DNA of 64,000 bases from CAJXSN01 sp947492235. Its GTDB lineage: Bacteria > Pseudomonadota > Alphaproteobacteria > Sphingomonadales > Sphingomonadaceae. The stretch is taken from NCBI RefSeq assembly GCF_042492175.1, contig NZ_CP170453.1:1178001-1242000 (forward strand), in the 5' to 3' direction. Within the stretch, counting starts at the first letter, position 1. Each line of letters begins with the position of its first letter. Shown here in pieces: positions 7,615-16,173 of the stretch. A program made the translations under genes and the position numbers. Below the pieces are notes generated by a model. The model saw only the letters and a program-made list of their open reading frames with translations, searched no databases and was not told the DNA's origin.

Positions 7615-9141
7615 ATGAGCGACATGGTGACGATTACGGAAAACGACCTCATCGAGAGCGTTTGCGACGCGCTGCAATATATCTCTTACTACCATCCGAT
7701 GGACTACATCCGCGCTCTGGGCGAGGCGTATGAGGCGGAGCAGGGCGCGGCAGCGAAGGACGCAATTGCGCAAATTCTGACCAACAGCCGGATGTGCGCC
7801 GAGGGGCACCGGCCGATCTGTCAGGACACCGGCATCGTCAACGTGTTCGTCAAATGGGGGCAGGAATGCCGCCTCGACAGCAAGCGGGCGCTGCAGGATG
7901 TGGTCGATGAAGGCGTGCGGCAGGCTTACAATCACTCGGAGAACAAGCTGCGGGCGAGCATTCTCGCCGATCCGGCCTTCACCCGCCGCAACACGCGCGA
8001 CAACACGCCTTGTGTGCTGAGCGTGGAGATGGTTCCGGGCAATACCGTCTCCATCGATGTGGCGGCCAAGGGCGGGGGCAGCGAGAACAAGTCGAAATTC
8101 AAGATGATGAATCCCAGCGACAATATCGTCGACTGGGTGGTGGAGCAGATTCCTTCCATGGGCGCGGGCTGGTGCCCGCCGGGGATGCTGGGCATCGGCA
8201 TCGGCGGCACGGCGGAGCGTTGCGTCCAGCTGGCCAAGGAAAGCCTGATGGACCCGATCGATATGGGCCAGCTGAAGGCGCGCGGCGCCACGAGCGATAT
8301 CGAACAACTGCGGATCGACATCTTTGATGCCGTCAACGCGCAAGGCGTGGGCGCACAAGGGCTGGGCGGGCTTTCCACCGTGCTCGATGTGAAAATCCAC
8401 GACTGGCCGTGCCACGCAGCGGGCAAGCCGGTGGCGATGATCCCCAATTGCGCCGCCACCCGCCATGCGCATTTCACGCTGGATGGCAGCGGCCCTACCT
8501 ATCTGGAGAAGCCCGATCTGGACCAGTGGCCCAAGGTCAACTGGCAACCCGACGCCTCGGCCAAGCGGGTCGATCTGGACGCTCTGACACAAGAGGAAGT
8601 GAACAGCTGGCAGCATGGTGACCGCCTGCTGCTGTCGGGCAAGATGCTGACCGGGCGCGATGCCGCGCATAAGCGCATTCAGGATATGCTGGACAAGGGC
8701 GAGGAGCTGCCGGTCGATTTCAGGGGCCGGGCGATCTATTATGTCGGCCCTGTCGATCCGGTGATGGGCGAAGTCGTCGGCCCCGCCGGCCCGACAACTG
8801 CCACGCGGATGGACCGCTTCACCGAAATGATGCTCGATCTCGGCCTGCTGGCGATGATCGGCAAGGCGGAGCGCGGGCATGACGCAGTCGATGTCATCAG
8901 CCGCTACAAAGTCGCCTATCTGATGGCGACGGGCGGGGCCGCCTATCTGGTCAGCCGGGCGATCAAGGAAAGCAAAGTCGTCGGCTTCGAGGATCTCGGC
9001 ATGGAAGCGATCTACGAATTCACCGTCAAAGACATGCCGGTGACGGTGGCGGTGGATAGCGCGGGCAACAATGTCCACACGCTGGCTCCGGCGCAGTGGA
9101 AGAAGCGGATTGCCGAGGAGAATCTGCTGCCCACCGGCTGA
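7615..9141 (+). CDS. fumA: Class I fumarate hydratase ([4Fe-4S] type)
   Basis: 508 aa, the single-chain form. The alpha part begins with DLIESVCDALQYISYYHP and holds the cluster-ligand cysteines in SRMCAEGHRPICQDTG, GWCPPGMLGIGIGG and IPNCAATRHAHF. The beta part follows (LLSGKMLTGRDAAHKR, GPAGPTTATRMD). Catalyses fumarate to L-malate in the TCA cycle; the cluster makes it oxygen-sensitive. AGGAG lies about 11 bases before the ATG. A 536-codon open frame on the opposite strand is a shadow. Confidence 0.94.
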   Translation: MSDMVTITENDLIESVCDALQYISYYHPMDYIRALGEAYEAEQGAAAKDAIAQILTNSRMCAEGHRPICQDTGIVNVFVKWGQECRLDSKRALQDVVDEGVRQAYNHSENKLRASILADPAFTRRNTRDNTPCVLSVEMVPGNTVSIDVAAKGGGSENKSKFKMMNPSDNIVDWVVEQIPSMGAGWCPPGMLGIGIGGTAERCVQLAKESLMDPIDMGQLKARGATSDIEQLRIDIFDAVNAQGVGAQGLGGLSTVLDVKIHDWPCHAAGKPVAMIPNCAATRHAHFTLDGSGPTYLEKPDLDQWPKVNWQPDASAKRVDLDALTQEEVNSWQHGDRLLLSGKMLTGRDAAHKRIQDMLDKGEELPVDFRGRAIYYVGPVDPVMGEVVGPAGPTTATRMDRFTEMMLDLGLLAMIGKAERGHDAVDVISRYKVAYLMATGGAAYLVSRAIKESKVVGFEDLGMEAIYEFTVKDMPVTVAVDSAGNNVHTLAPAQWKKRIAEENLLPTG

Positions 9142-9219
9142 TTCGCTCTGAAAACGGCCTGAAGGACTTCGACAAAGGGGCTTGCCCGCTCGACCGCTGT
9201 TCTGGCGCTGGAGGGCTCT

Positions 9220-10479
9220 GTGGGGCTAGGGCGGGATATGTTTTCGCAAGCAGCCCTAGCGCCCGACACCACGGACCGCCTGTCGCCCCGCCTCGTGCTG
9301 GCCAGTATTGTCGGCCTATGGCTGTTCTATTTTGTGATGGTCACCCTGCGCGGCTCGATCCTCGGGCTGGAGCTGCAGGCCGAGATGATGTGGCGGCGCA
9401 GCCTGGTCAGCGTGGCGGGTGTCGCCGTCACCTGTGTCCTGTGGATGGTTCTCAGGCTCGTCGACAACCGCACGCTCGGCTGGAAGGTCGCTGTAGCGAT
9501 GATTGCCGCGCTGCCCGCCTCGATCCTGATCGCGCAGATCAACCAGTGGGTGTTTGCGGATCTGGAAGGAAAGCTGGTCGAGAAAGTCGGCGAGCGTGAA
9601 GGCATCAAGCTGCGCAAGGACGAGGCGGGCAATGTTCTGATCGATATTCCCGGCGTTTCCGGTCAAGTTGACGAAACCTCGCCCGATGGCGAGCAGCGGG
9701 TCGAAACCGTCACGGTCACGCTCCAAAGCGCGCCCACCGGCTTCGACAAATGGCGTCAGATCAGCGACATCGCGCTGGGCCGCTATTTCCTCCTGATTGC
9801 GTGGGCCTCGCTCTATCTGGCGCTTCTCGCAGGCGCACAGGCGCGGGCGGCGGAGCGGCGGGAAGGCGAATTTCGCCGTGCGGCCAAGGCGGCCGAACTG
9901 CGCTCCCTGCGCTATCAGGTAAACCCGCATTTCCTGTTCAACACGCTCAATTCGCTGTCCTCGCTGGTGATGACGGGCCGGACCGAACGGGCCGAGGACA
10001 TGATTCAGGCGATGAGCAATTTCTATCGCCATTCTCTGGCAGACGACACCACGGCGGACGTGCCGCTGGCCGACGAATTCGCCCTCCAGCGGCATTATCT
10101 GGATATCGAGGAAGCACGTTTTCCGGACCGGCTGGCGACCCGCTTCGATCTGCCCGCCGGGCTGGAAGAATGCCGGGTGCCGGGCATGATCCTCCAGCCG
10201 CTGGTCGAAAACTCGGTGAAATACGCCGTCGCCCCGGCCAAGCGCACCGCGACAATCGAAATCTCCGCCCGTGCCGAGGGTGGCACCATCATCTTGCGCG
10301 TTGCCGATGACGGATCGGGCCAGGGCGTCGATATCGGCGTTACGCCGGGATTCGGCATCGGCCTTGCGAATGTGCGCGACCGGCTGAAGGCCCGCTTCGG
10401 CGACCGCGTGACTGTGCGCTCCGGCCCCGAAGGCGATGGCTACGCGACCGAAATCACCCTGCCCAAGGATTGCCGATGA
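9220..10479 (+). CDS. LytS/YehU-type sensor histidine kinase
   Basis: 419 aa from GTG 9220; ATG 9238 is an equally possible start. Four hydrophobic segments lie at about residues 25-45, 55-78, 88-108 and 185-208, with an ~75-residue extracytoplasmic loop between the last two. The His_kinase domain has the phosphoacceptor in NPHFLFNTLNSL (H237). The ATPase part has LVENSVKYAV and the G boxes DDGSGQG and GFGIGLANVRDRL. Overlaps the LytTR regulator start (ATGA), so the pair is a two-component system. The ligand is unknown. Confidence 0.88.
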   Translation: MGLGRDMFSQAALAPDTTDRLSPRLVLASIVGLWLFYFVMVTLRGSILGLELQAEMMWRRSLVSVAGVAVTCVLWMVLRLVDNRTLGWKVAVAMIAALPASILIAQINQWVFADLEGKLVEKVGEREGIKLRKDEAGNVLIDIPGVSGQVDETSPDGEQRVETVTVTLQSAPTGFDKWRQISDIALGRYFLLIAWASLYLALLAGAQARAAERREGEFRRAAKAAELRSLRYQVNPHFLFNTLNSLSSLVMTGRTERAEDMIQAMSNFYRHSLADDTTADVPLADEFALQRHYLDIEEARFPDRLATRFDLPAGLEECRVPGMILQPLVENSVKYAVAPAKRTATIEISARAEGGTIILRVADDGSGQGVDIGVTPGFGIGLANVRDRLKARFGDRVTVRSGPEGDGYATEITLPKDCR

Positions 10480-11237
10480 CCGCCGCAACCGACTCCAGCG
10501 AAACGCCCATGCGCACATTGATCGTCGATGACGAGCCACTGGCCGTCGAGCGGATGCAGGTGATCTGCGCCAAGCTGGACAGTCTGGCAGTGGTCGGCAC
10601 CGCCAATGACGGCGAAGCGGCCTTGCGCCTGTCCGAAGCTCTGCATCCTGATCTGGTGCTGCTCGACATGACCATGCCGGGGATGGACGGGCTGGAAGTC
10701 GCGCGCGGTCTGGCCACGGCCAGGGGCGACAACAGTCAGGGCCCGGCAGTGATCTTCGTGACCGCGCATGACCATTTCGCTGTCGAGGCGTTCGATTGCG
10801 ATGCGGTCGATTATGTCCTGAAGCCTGTCGCCAAGGACCGTCTCGCCCGCGCGATCGACCGCGCATCCGAACGGCGCGGCGCCACGCGGGAAGCGGCGGA
10901 AAGCCAGTGGCTGCAGGAATTGTGGGTGCCGCACCGCTCTGAACTGATCCGGCTGGAAACCTCGCAAGTCAGCCGGGTGGATGCGGAGCGCGATTATGTC
11001 CGCCTGCATGTCGAGGACCGGTCCTATCTGCTCCTGCAGACGATTGCCGGGCTGGAGAAGAAGCTGGACCCGGCGCAATTCATCCGCATCCACCGCTCCA
11101 CCATCCTGCGCAAGGACGGCATTCGGGGCTTACGCCATGACGGGCTGGGTGTATGGTCGGTCGAGCTCGACAATGGCGACGCCTTGCGGATCGGGCGGAC
11201 CTATCTGTCCAAGGTGAAGGCGATGGCCGGGCGCTAA
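10476..11237 (+). CDS. LytTR-family response regulator
   Basis: 253 aa. Receiver domain (residues ~12-130) with acidic pair D18-D19, phosphoacceptor D64 in LVLLDMTMPGMDG, and switch K in DYVLKPVAKDRL. The C-terminal LytTR DNA-binding domain (~150-250) has VSRVDAERDYVRLHV and FIRIHRSTILRKD. Controlled by the overlapping LytS-type kinase gene. Its target genes cannot be read from here; the next gene downstream is on the other strand. Confidence 0.9.
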   Translation: MTAATDSSETPMRTLIVDDEPLAVERMQVICAKLDSLAVVGTANDGEAALRLSEALHPDLVLLDMTMPGMDGLEVARGLATARGDNSQGPAVIFVTAHDHFAVEAFDCDAVDYVLKPVAKDRLARAIDRASERRGATREAAESQWLQELWVPHRSELIRLETSQVSRVDAERDYVRLHVEDRSYLLLQTIAGLEKKLDPAQFIRIHRSTILRKDGIRGLRHDGLGVWSVELDNGDALRIGRTYLSKVKAMAGR

Positions 11238-11280
11238 GCGGCAGCTGATCGAGCCACTCGCCCGATATTTTTCCGAAAGC

Positions 11281-11318
11281 AAAAAAGAACCCGGGCCGGG
11301 GACTGAGTCCGGCCCGGG
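11281..11318 (-). terminator. Rho-independent terminator downstream of the UrcA gene
   Basis: A 10-bp perfect stem (CCCGGGCCGG / CCGGCCCGGG) with a 9-base loop spans 11290-11318. Read on the minus strand it is followed by TTCTTTTTT. It ends the UrcA transcript about 50 bases after its stop codon. Confidence 0.88.
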
Positions 11319-11370
11319 AGGGGCAGCCTTACAGGGGAGCTAGGCCGCGAGAGTGGGGGTGTGCCGCGGC

Positions 11371-11679
11371 TCAGCCGGTGCGCTGGTCCTGCTCGACCGC
11401 GAGGGCGAAGGCCTGTGCAGCGCTGGCCCGCGCCTTGCTGACGCAGCGCCGTGCTTCGGCGGTTGCCAGAGCGCCGTTCGCCGGAGCGGACGAAAACTGG
11501 CAAACCTTGCGGGCGGCCGCGTTGATCCGGCGATCCAGTGTCTTCTGGCCCTCGACCGTGGCGAGGTTCAGGTCGGCATGCTGGACGACGATTGATCCTG
11601 CCGGGGCGGGCGATCCTGCCGAGGCGGGAGCGGCGAGAACAGCAGCGGCTGCGGCGATGGTAACAAAAACGGTCTTCAT
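11371..11679 (-). CDS. UrcA family secreted protein
   Basis: 102 aa. Signal peptide (MKTVFVTIAAAAAVLAAPASAG), then the UrcA core: V-x-H-A-D-L-N-L-A-T-V-E-G-Q-K-T-L-D-R-R, followed by AARKVCQ and two cysteines (C60 and the Cys of EARRCVSKA) that can form a disulfide. Family function is unknown; these proteins are frequent in sphingomonads. AAGGAGAAGGATA precedes the ATG as a strong ribosome-binding site. Monocistronic, with its own terminator. Confidence 0.83.
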   Translation of the reverse strand: MKTVFVTIAAAAAVLAAPASAGSPAPAGSIVVQHADLNLATVEGQKTLDRRINAAARKVCQFSSAPANGALATAEARRCVSKARASAAQAFALAVEQDQRTG

Positions 11680-11808
11680 TATCCTTCTCCTTGGGTGCGG
11701 GCTCTCCTGGGGGAGGAGGGGGAATTGAACCCGCCCGATTGGTAATAGGGGAAAGGGGTGCGGCGCGCGCCCGACCTTCGATTGGGCGCGTCACCGGGTC
11801 GACTGCGG

Positions 11809-12156
11809 ATGCAGCGTCCCGACCGATGGATTAGTCTTGCCGACGAAGCGCTCTTTGCAATCGACCGGCGAATGGCCATGTTGGAGCGGATGGCAATTCT
11901 CGCAATATTCCTGCTCGGCATCGGCAATTTCGCCATGCACAAGGCTGTTCTGGAAAGCGGCCACCCCCTGATCGGACAGGTTCCGTGGTTCGTCCACATG
12001 ATGGGCGGGCGCATCACTTTGCTGTTCGAGTTTCTCGTTCTGCTCGCCGCGCTGCTTTTGGCGGCCAATGGCTGGCCGGGTCTGGCGTGGGGCTATCTGG
12101 CCTATTCCGCGCTCAACGGGCTGGCCGCATGGCTGATCCTGACGCGGCGGGTCTGA
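11809..12156 (+). CDS. Small membrane protein, unknown function
   Basis: 115 aa from ATG 11809; an upstream in-frame ATG at 11758 would add 17 residues with no features. Hydrophobic segments at about residues 28-45, 60-83 and 88-110 suggest three transmembrane helices. No family recognised. It ends 8 bases before the metallophosphoesterase start, so co-expression is likely. Confidence 0.55.
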   Translation: MQRPDRWISLADEALFAIDRRMAMLERMAILAIFLLGIGNFAMHKAVLESGHPLIGQVPWFVHMMGGRITLLFEFLVLLAALLLAANGWPGLAWGYLAYSALNGLAAWLILTRRV

Positions 12157-12164
12157 GGCCCCCA

Positions 12165-12923
12165 GTGACGGCAACCGTGACCGCTACGCGCCTGTTCCAC
12201 GTCAGCGATGTGCATTTCGGGGTGGAGAATCCCGACGCAATGCGCTGGTTTGCGGATGCGGTCGCGGCGGAGCAGCCCCACGGCGTGATCTGCACCGGCG
12301 ATCTGACCCAGCGCGCCACGCACGCGCAATATGACGCCGCGCGTGAATGGTTCACGGGGCTAGGCGTGCCGGTCATGGTGCAGCCGGGCAATCACGACAT
12401 GCCCTATTACAATCTGTGGGAGCGGTTTCGGCGGCCCTACAAGCGCTTCGGCGCGCTGGAGAAGGCGGTGGGGGCGCGGCTTTCCTTCGACCATGCGGTC
12501 ATCATCCCGCTCGACACCAATGTCCCGGCCCAGTGGCGCTGGCCATGGTCGGACGGGGTCGTAAAAGCGGCCAAGCTGGAGGCGGCGCTGGCAGATCTTG
12601 GCAGGCTGTCAGGCGATCCGCGGGTCAAGATTATCGCATGCCACCACCCTCTGCTGCCCAAGACGGACGGCGAGGCAAACCCGACGATTGGCGGCGATGA
12701 AGCTTTTGCTGCGCTTGCCAAGGCGGGCGCGGACGCGGTGCTGACCGGCCATGTCCACACGCCGTTCGACATGGAGCGCGCGCGCGGCAATCACGCGATG
12801 CGGATGATCGGGGCAGGCACGCTCTCCACTCGCCTGCGCGGTGCGCCGCCATCCTATAATGTCGTGACGATTGCTGCCGATGGTGCGGTGAAGGCGGAGC
12901 GACGGGACTTCACGCTCGATTGA
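12165..12923 (+). CDS. Calcineurin-like metallophosphoesterase
   Basis: 252 aa from GTG 12165 (GAGG 6 bases upstream; another GTG at 12177 is possible). All dinuclear-metal motifs are present in order: SDVHFG, GDLTQR, GNHD, CHHPLL and GHVHTPF. Such enzymes hydrolyse phosphodiesters or phosphomonoesters, and the set resembles the CpdA/Icc-type branch. The substrate is not determined by sequence. Convergent with rpsI. Confidence 0.85.
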   Translation: MTATVTATRLFHVSDVHFGVENPDAMRWFADAVAAEQPHGVICTGDLTQRATHAQYDAAREWFTGLGVPVMVQPGNHDMPYYNLWERFRRPYKRFGALEKAVGARLSFDHAVIIPLDTNVPAQWRWPWSDGVVKAAKLEAALADLGRLSGDPRVKIIACHHPLLPKTDGEANPTIGGDEAFAALAKAGADAVLTGHVHTPFDMERARGNHAMRMIGAGTLSTRLRGAPPSYNVVTIAADGAVKAERRDFTLD

Positions 12924-12943
12924 GGCTCCACGTTGAAGCAGGA

Positions 12944-12979
12944 ATAAAAAAGGGCGACCCCTTCGCAGGAGCCGCCCTC
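12944..12979 (-). terminator. Terminator of the rplM-rpsI operon
   Basis: On the minus strand the sequence forms a GGGCGGCTCC / GGGGTCGCCC stem over a short loop and is followed by TTTTTTATT (plus-strand A-run at 12944-12951). It lies about 35 bases after the rpsI stop. Confidence 0.8.
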
Positions 12980-13013
12980 TCTTGGTGATGTGGTGGCCCA
13001 TAGGGCCCAGCCA

Positions 13014-13655
13014 TTAACGCTTCGAGAACTGGAAGCTCTTGCGCGCCTTGGCCTTGCCGTACTTCTTACGCTCGACCACACGGCTGTCGCGGGTCAGGAA
13101 CCCGGCGGCCTTGATCGTGCCGCGAAGTTCGGGCTCGTACTTGCTCAGTGCCTGGCTGATGCCGTGCTTCACCGCGCCGGCCTGACCGGACAGACCGCCG
13201 CCGCGCACGGTGGCGACCACGTCATACTGGCCCTGACGTTCGGTAATGGCGAAGGGCTGGTCGAGGATCAGACGCAGCGTCGGACGTGCGAAATAGGTTT
13301 CCTGATCCTTGCCGTTGACGGTGATCGTGCCCTTGCCGGGCTTCACCCAGACGCGGGCAACCGCATCCTTGCGGCGGCCGGTGGCATAGGCGCGGCCCTG
13401 CTGGTCCAGCTCCTGCTCGCGCAGCGGCGTAGCGGGGTTGTTGGCAATCGCCTTCGCATCCGCATCCGGCGCATCACCGGCAATCGCGCCGAGGTCGGCG
13501 AGATCGGTGACGGTTTCAGCTTTCGCTTCAGGAGCAGCTTCCGCAGCTTCAGAGGCGCCTTCGGGCGCAGCCTCAGCCGTTTCCTCAACCTTGGGTGCTT
13601 CAGCTTCGGCGCCTTTGGTTTCGGGGGTTTCTTCGGGTTTCTTGTCGTCAGCCAT
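13014..13655 (-). CDS. rpsI: 30S ribosomal protein S9 with long acidic N-terminal extension
   Basis: 213 aa, compared with about 130 aa for the usual S9. The S9 core starts near residue 88 (RAYATGRRKDAVARVWV) and ends with the conserved KKYGKAKARKSFQFSKR tail that reaches the P-site tRNA. The first ~85 residues are Ala/Glu/Pro-rich, acidic and probably disordered. ATG 13655 shares its A with the rplM stop (TGATG), so translation is coupled. Confidence 0.93.
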   Translation of the reverse strand: MADDKKPEETPETKGAEAEAPKVEETAEAAPEGASEAAEAAPEAKAETVTDLADLGAIAGDAPDADAKAIANNPATPLREQELDQQGRAYATGRRKDAVARVWVKPGKGTITVNGKDQETYFARPTLRLILDQPFAITERQGQYDVVATVRGGGLSGQAGAVKHGISQALSKYEPELRGTIKAAGFLTRDSRVVERKKYGKAKARKSFQFSKR

Positions 13656-14134
13656 CACGAAGTAGCCTTGTTCTTGCGGTTCATCGAGGCAACGTCGAGC
13701 GTCTTCGGCTTCTGGCCGTCATGCGGATGCTCGGTGCCGTTATACAGGTGCAGGGCGCGCATCTGGTCGCGGCCCAGCGGCCCGCGCGGAATCATGCGCT
13801 GCACAGCCTTTTCCAGCACACGCTCGGGGAAGCGGCCTTCCAGCACTTTCGCCGGGGTCGTTTCCTTGATGCCGCCGGGGTGGCCGGTGTGCTTGTAATA
13901 GGTCTTGTCGGTCATTTTCTTGCCGGTGAACTTCACCTTGTCGGCATTGATGACGATCACGTGGTCGCCGCAATCGACATGCGGGGTGTAGCTCGGCTTG
14001 TGCTTGCCGCGCAGGTGGTTCGCGATGATCGCGGCCAGACGGCCGACAACCAGATTTTCGGCATCGATAATGTGCCAGTCTTTTTCGACCTCTGCCGGTT
14101 TGATCGACCGGGTCGCTTTGGTGAGCGCCTTCAT
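13655..14134 (-). CDS. rplM: 50S ribosomal protein L13
   Basis: 159 aa. Start at MKALTKATRS; the open frame continues upstream but homology begins here. Conserved WHIIDAENLVVGRLA, GDHVIVINADKVKFTGKK, YYKHTGHPGG and RMIPRGPLGR. First gene of the rplM-rpsI operon. The leader can fold into a long stem-loop (14181-14225) that could be involved in control. Confidence 0.96.
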   Translation of the reverse strand: MKALTKATRSIKPAEVEKDWHIIDAENLVVGRLAAIIANHLRGKHKPSYTPHVDCGDHVIVINADKVKFTGKKMTDKTYYKHTGHPGGIKETTPAKVLEGRFPERVLEKAVQRMIPRGPLGRDQMRALHLYNGTEHPHDGQKPKTLDVASMNRKNKATS

Positions 14135-14180
14135 GGCTGGTAAGTCCTTATGTCTCTTGTCGTGGATGCGGAGCGTAATG

Positions 14181-14225
14181 GCCCGCCTGCGCAGCGTGCG
14201 GTGCACCTGCGCGATCCGGGCGGGC
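14181..14225 (-). promoter_or_regulatory. rplM: Predicted stem-loop in the rplM leader
   Basis: Nested inverted repeats: outer 7-bp GCCCGCC/GGCGGGC (14181-14187 with 14219-14225) and inner 6-bp GCGCAG/CTGCGC (14189-14194 with 14207-14212). This would be a roughly 45-nt hairpin ending 47 bases before the L13 start. A TTGACT -35-like box is at 14253-14248 on the minus strand, but its expected -10 is poor. The real start site decides whether the whole hairpin is transcribed. Confidence 0.4.
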
Positions 14226-14275
14226 AGATGGCTGTGAAGTGCGTCTAAGTCAAGCTGGAAGCGGGATTGGCGCAA

Positions 14276-14289
14276 GGTAACATGATACC
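14276..14289. promoter_or_regulatory. Near-palindrome GGTAACATGATACC upstream of rplM
   Basis: Fourteen-base near-perfect dyad located 142 bases upstream of the rplM ATG. Its core (14277-14288) matches 11 of 12 bases of the palindrome that overlaps the merC promoter (16176-16187). A shared regulator is possible; its identity is unknown. Confidence 0.35.
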
Positions 14290-14307
14290 GTGCGTTTTTT
14301 GGGCGGG

Positions 14308-15009
14308 TTAACCGGTGGGTGTCAGAACCCAGGTTTCGACCGATTCGCTGGTGGTCAGGCCCGCTCTGGTCACGACGCTGCGCCGCGCGGTCTGCAACAG
14401 TCCCGTTTCCGGATGGGCAGTGGCCGATTGCTCGATTGTAACGCTTCCCGCAGAGCCATCGGGCAGAGTGATGGCAATGGTTTCCGGCCCTTGCGGGGGA
14501 ACAGGATAGAGCAGATCGCGCGGGATCCGCCCGAGATGCTCGGCCGAGGCAGCCGCCACCTGCGCGACAAAACTGTGCATGGCATCGGCGGCAGCCGGAT
14601 CGGGCTCCAGTGCCGTTATGATCGCTGCGGCGGCTTCCTGCATTTCCAGCAGGGTGCCTCCGTTCTTCTGCCCTGCCGAAGGCTGGATCAGACCGTCAGG
14701 GCTCATAACCAGCGGGAACATGCCGGTTTCGACCCGCTTTTCTTCCAGCCGGGCCAGCGCCGTCAGGGCAGGCGGCGCGTCGACCGCAACGCTCGACTGC
14801 TCGCCATCCATCCGCAGGTCGCCCTGCTCGACAACAAACCGAACCGTCCAGCATCGCTTGACGCCCAGAACTGCTCCGTCCTCCAGAGACCGGACCAGTT
14901 CGCGGCAGAGTTCATGCGGACCCTGCGGAGCGATCTGTGCAGACAAAGGCTGGTGCAATCCGCTGGCGAGGAGAGCGGCTGCCGCCAGACCTATGGCCGG
15001 GATTTTCAC
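14308..15009 (-). CDS. Secreted protein of unknown function, coupled to ctaA
   Basis: 233 aa from GTG 15009, whose GTGA overlaps the ctaA stop. An N-terminal signal peptide is visible (KIPAIGLAAAALLASGLHQPLSAQ). Contains Cys at about residues 36 and 54 (ELCRELV, KRCWTV), which could form a disulfide in the periplasm. No domain recognised. The longer open frame upstream lies inside ctaA and is not coding. Translational coupling suggests a role linked to respiration or the envelope, but this is only inference. Confidence 0.65.
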   Translation of the reverse strand: MKIPAIGLAAAALLASGLHQPLSAQIAPQGPHELCRELVRSLEDGAVLGVKRCWTVRFVVEQGDLRMDGEQSSVAVDAPPALTALARLEEKRVETGMFPLVMSPDGLIQPSAGQKNGGTLLEMQEAAAAIITALEPDPAAADAMHSFVAQVAAASAEHLGRIPRDLLYPVPPQGPETIAITLPDGSAGSVTIEQSATAHPETGLLQTARRSVVTRAGLTTSESVETWVLTPTG

Positions 15010-16067
15010 GCGGTCCGGCCAGCGACATGCGCGGCCCAGGCGAATGCGGCGACCAGCAATGCCCCCACCAATTGGTGGGCGACGGCGATCCACAGCGCCA
15101 CGCCGGTCATCACCGTCGCTATGCCGAGCACCATCTGCACGCCAAGCAACGCGTTGAGCGCCGCCGAGGGGTTGCGGCTGAGCTTCTTCACGTGTCGCGC
15201 GAACAGCAGCACAGCGACAAACGCGACCCACGCCCACCAGCGATGGAGGAAGTGGAGCAGATAGGGATCATGGGTGACGGCCCAGAACAGACCCTTGGCT
15301 GTGTCATATTCCGGAATGACCCGCTCCTGCATCAGCGGCCAAGTGTCCGACGCATGGCCGGCATTGAGCCCGGCCACCCATGCGCCGAGCAGCAGCTGGA
15401 TGAAAAGTATGGCAGCCGCGATGATCGCAAGGCCGGTCAGCCGGGCGGGGCGGGCATCCTTCATCTGCGCGAGCCGCCGCAGATCCAGCGCGGTCCAGAT
15501 CAAGCCGGCAAGTGTGAAGAGCGCGGTCAGCAGATGGATCGACAGCCAGAAATGGCTCACATCCGTCATCTCGCCCGACAGGCCGGAGCGGACCATGAAC
15601 CACCCGAACGCGCCTTGCAGCCCGCCCAGTGCCAGCAGCGCGAGGAGGCGCGGCTTGTAGCCGGCGGGGATCATCTTGCGCACCCAGAAGAACGCAAGCG
15701 GCAGTGCGAAGGCTAGCCCGATCAGCCGCCCGATAAAGCGGTGAAACCACTCCCAAAAGAAGATGAATTTGAAATCGGCCATCGTCATTCCGGCGGGCCC
15801 CGCCTCGAACCGGTATTCCGGTGTCGCGCGGTACAGGTCGAATTCGGCCTGCCACTGCGCCTCGGTGAGCGGGGGCAGGGTTCCGGTAATCGGCTGCCAC
15901 TGGGTGATCGAGAGACCCGATTCGGTCAGCCGGGTAATCCCGCCGACCATCACGATCCCGACTATCATTGCCGCCACGACAAACAGCCAGCGCGCCAACA
16001 GATCGGGGCGCGCGGAGGATGCGTAAGCGGGTGTGCTGGAAGGGGCAGGGGCAGCGGTGGTGGCCAT
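15006..16067 (-). CDS. ctaA: Heme A synthase (COX15/CtaA family)
   Basis: 353 aa. About eight membrane helices in two homologous halves. Conserved GGITRLTESGLSI after the first helix, FFWEWFHRFIGRLIG with heme-ligand His, HFWLSIHLLTALF, and DPYLLHFLHRWWAW plus AVAHQLVGALL in the second half. Oxidises the heme O methyl group to give heme A for aa3-type cytochrome oxidase. ATG 16067 (MATTAAP) preferred over an upstream in-frame start. Confidence 0.93.
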   Translation of the reverse strand: MATTAAPAPSSTPAYASSARPDLLARWLFVVAAMIVGIVMVGGITRLTESGLSITQWQPITGTLPPLTEAQWQAEFDLYRATPEYRFEAGPAGMTMADFKFIFFWEWFHRFIGRLIGLAFALPLAFFWVRKMIPAGYKPRLLALLALGGLQGAFGWFMVRSGLSGEMTDVSHFWLSIHLLTALFTLAGLIWTALDLRRLAQMKDARPARLTGLAIIAAAILFIQLLLGAWVAGLNAGHASDTWPLMQERVIPEYDTAKGLFWAVTHDPYLLHFLHRWWAWVAFVAVLLFARHVKKLSRNPSAALNALLGVQMVLGIATVMTGVALWIAVAHQLVGALLVAAFAWAAHVAGRTA

Positions 16068-16173
16068 GCAAAGCTTATTGGGGGCGCAGTGCCCGGCTTG
16101 CAAGCGCGGCCAAAGGGTATGGGACCAATGGCCAGTACAATGCCTAGTCCAATGGCTGACCCAAGGGCCGCAC

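Noticed and set aside
7468..9078. 536-codon open frame on the minus strand opposite fumA
   Set aside because: Mirror of the strongly coding fumA frame in GC-rich DNA; Arg/His-rich translation with no family features, and it runs across the pcm promoter.
11353..11728. Plus-strand frames opposite the UrcA gene
   Set aside because: UrcA has a signal peptide, strong ribosome-binding site and own terminator; the opposite frames have none of these.
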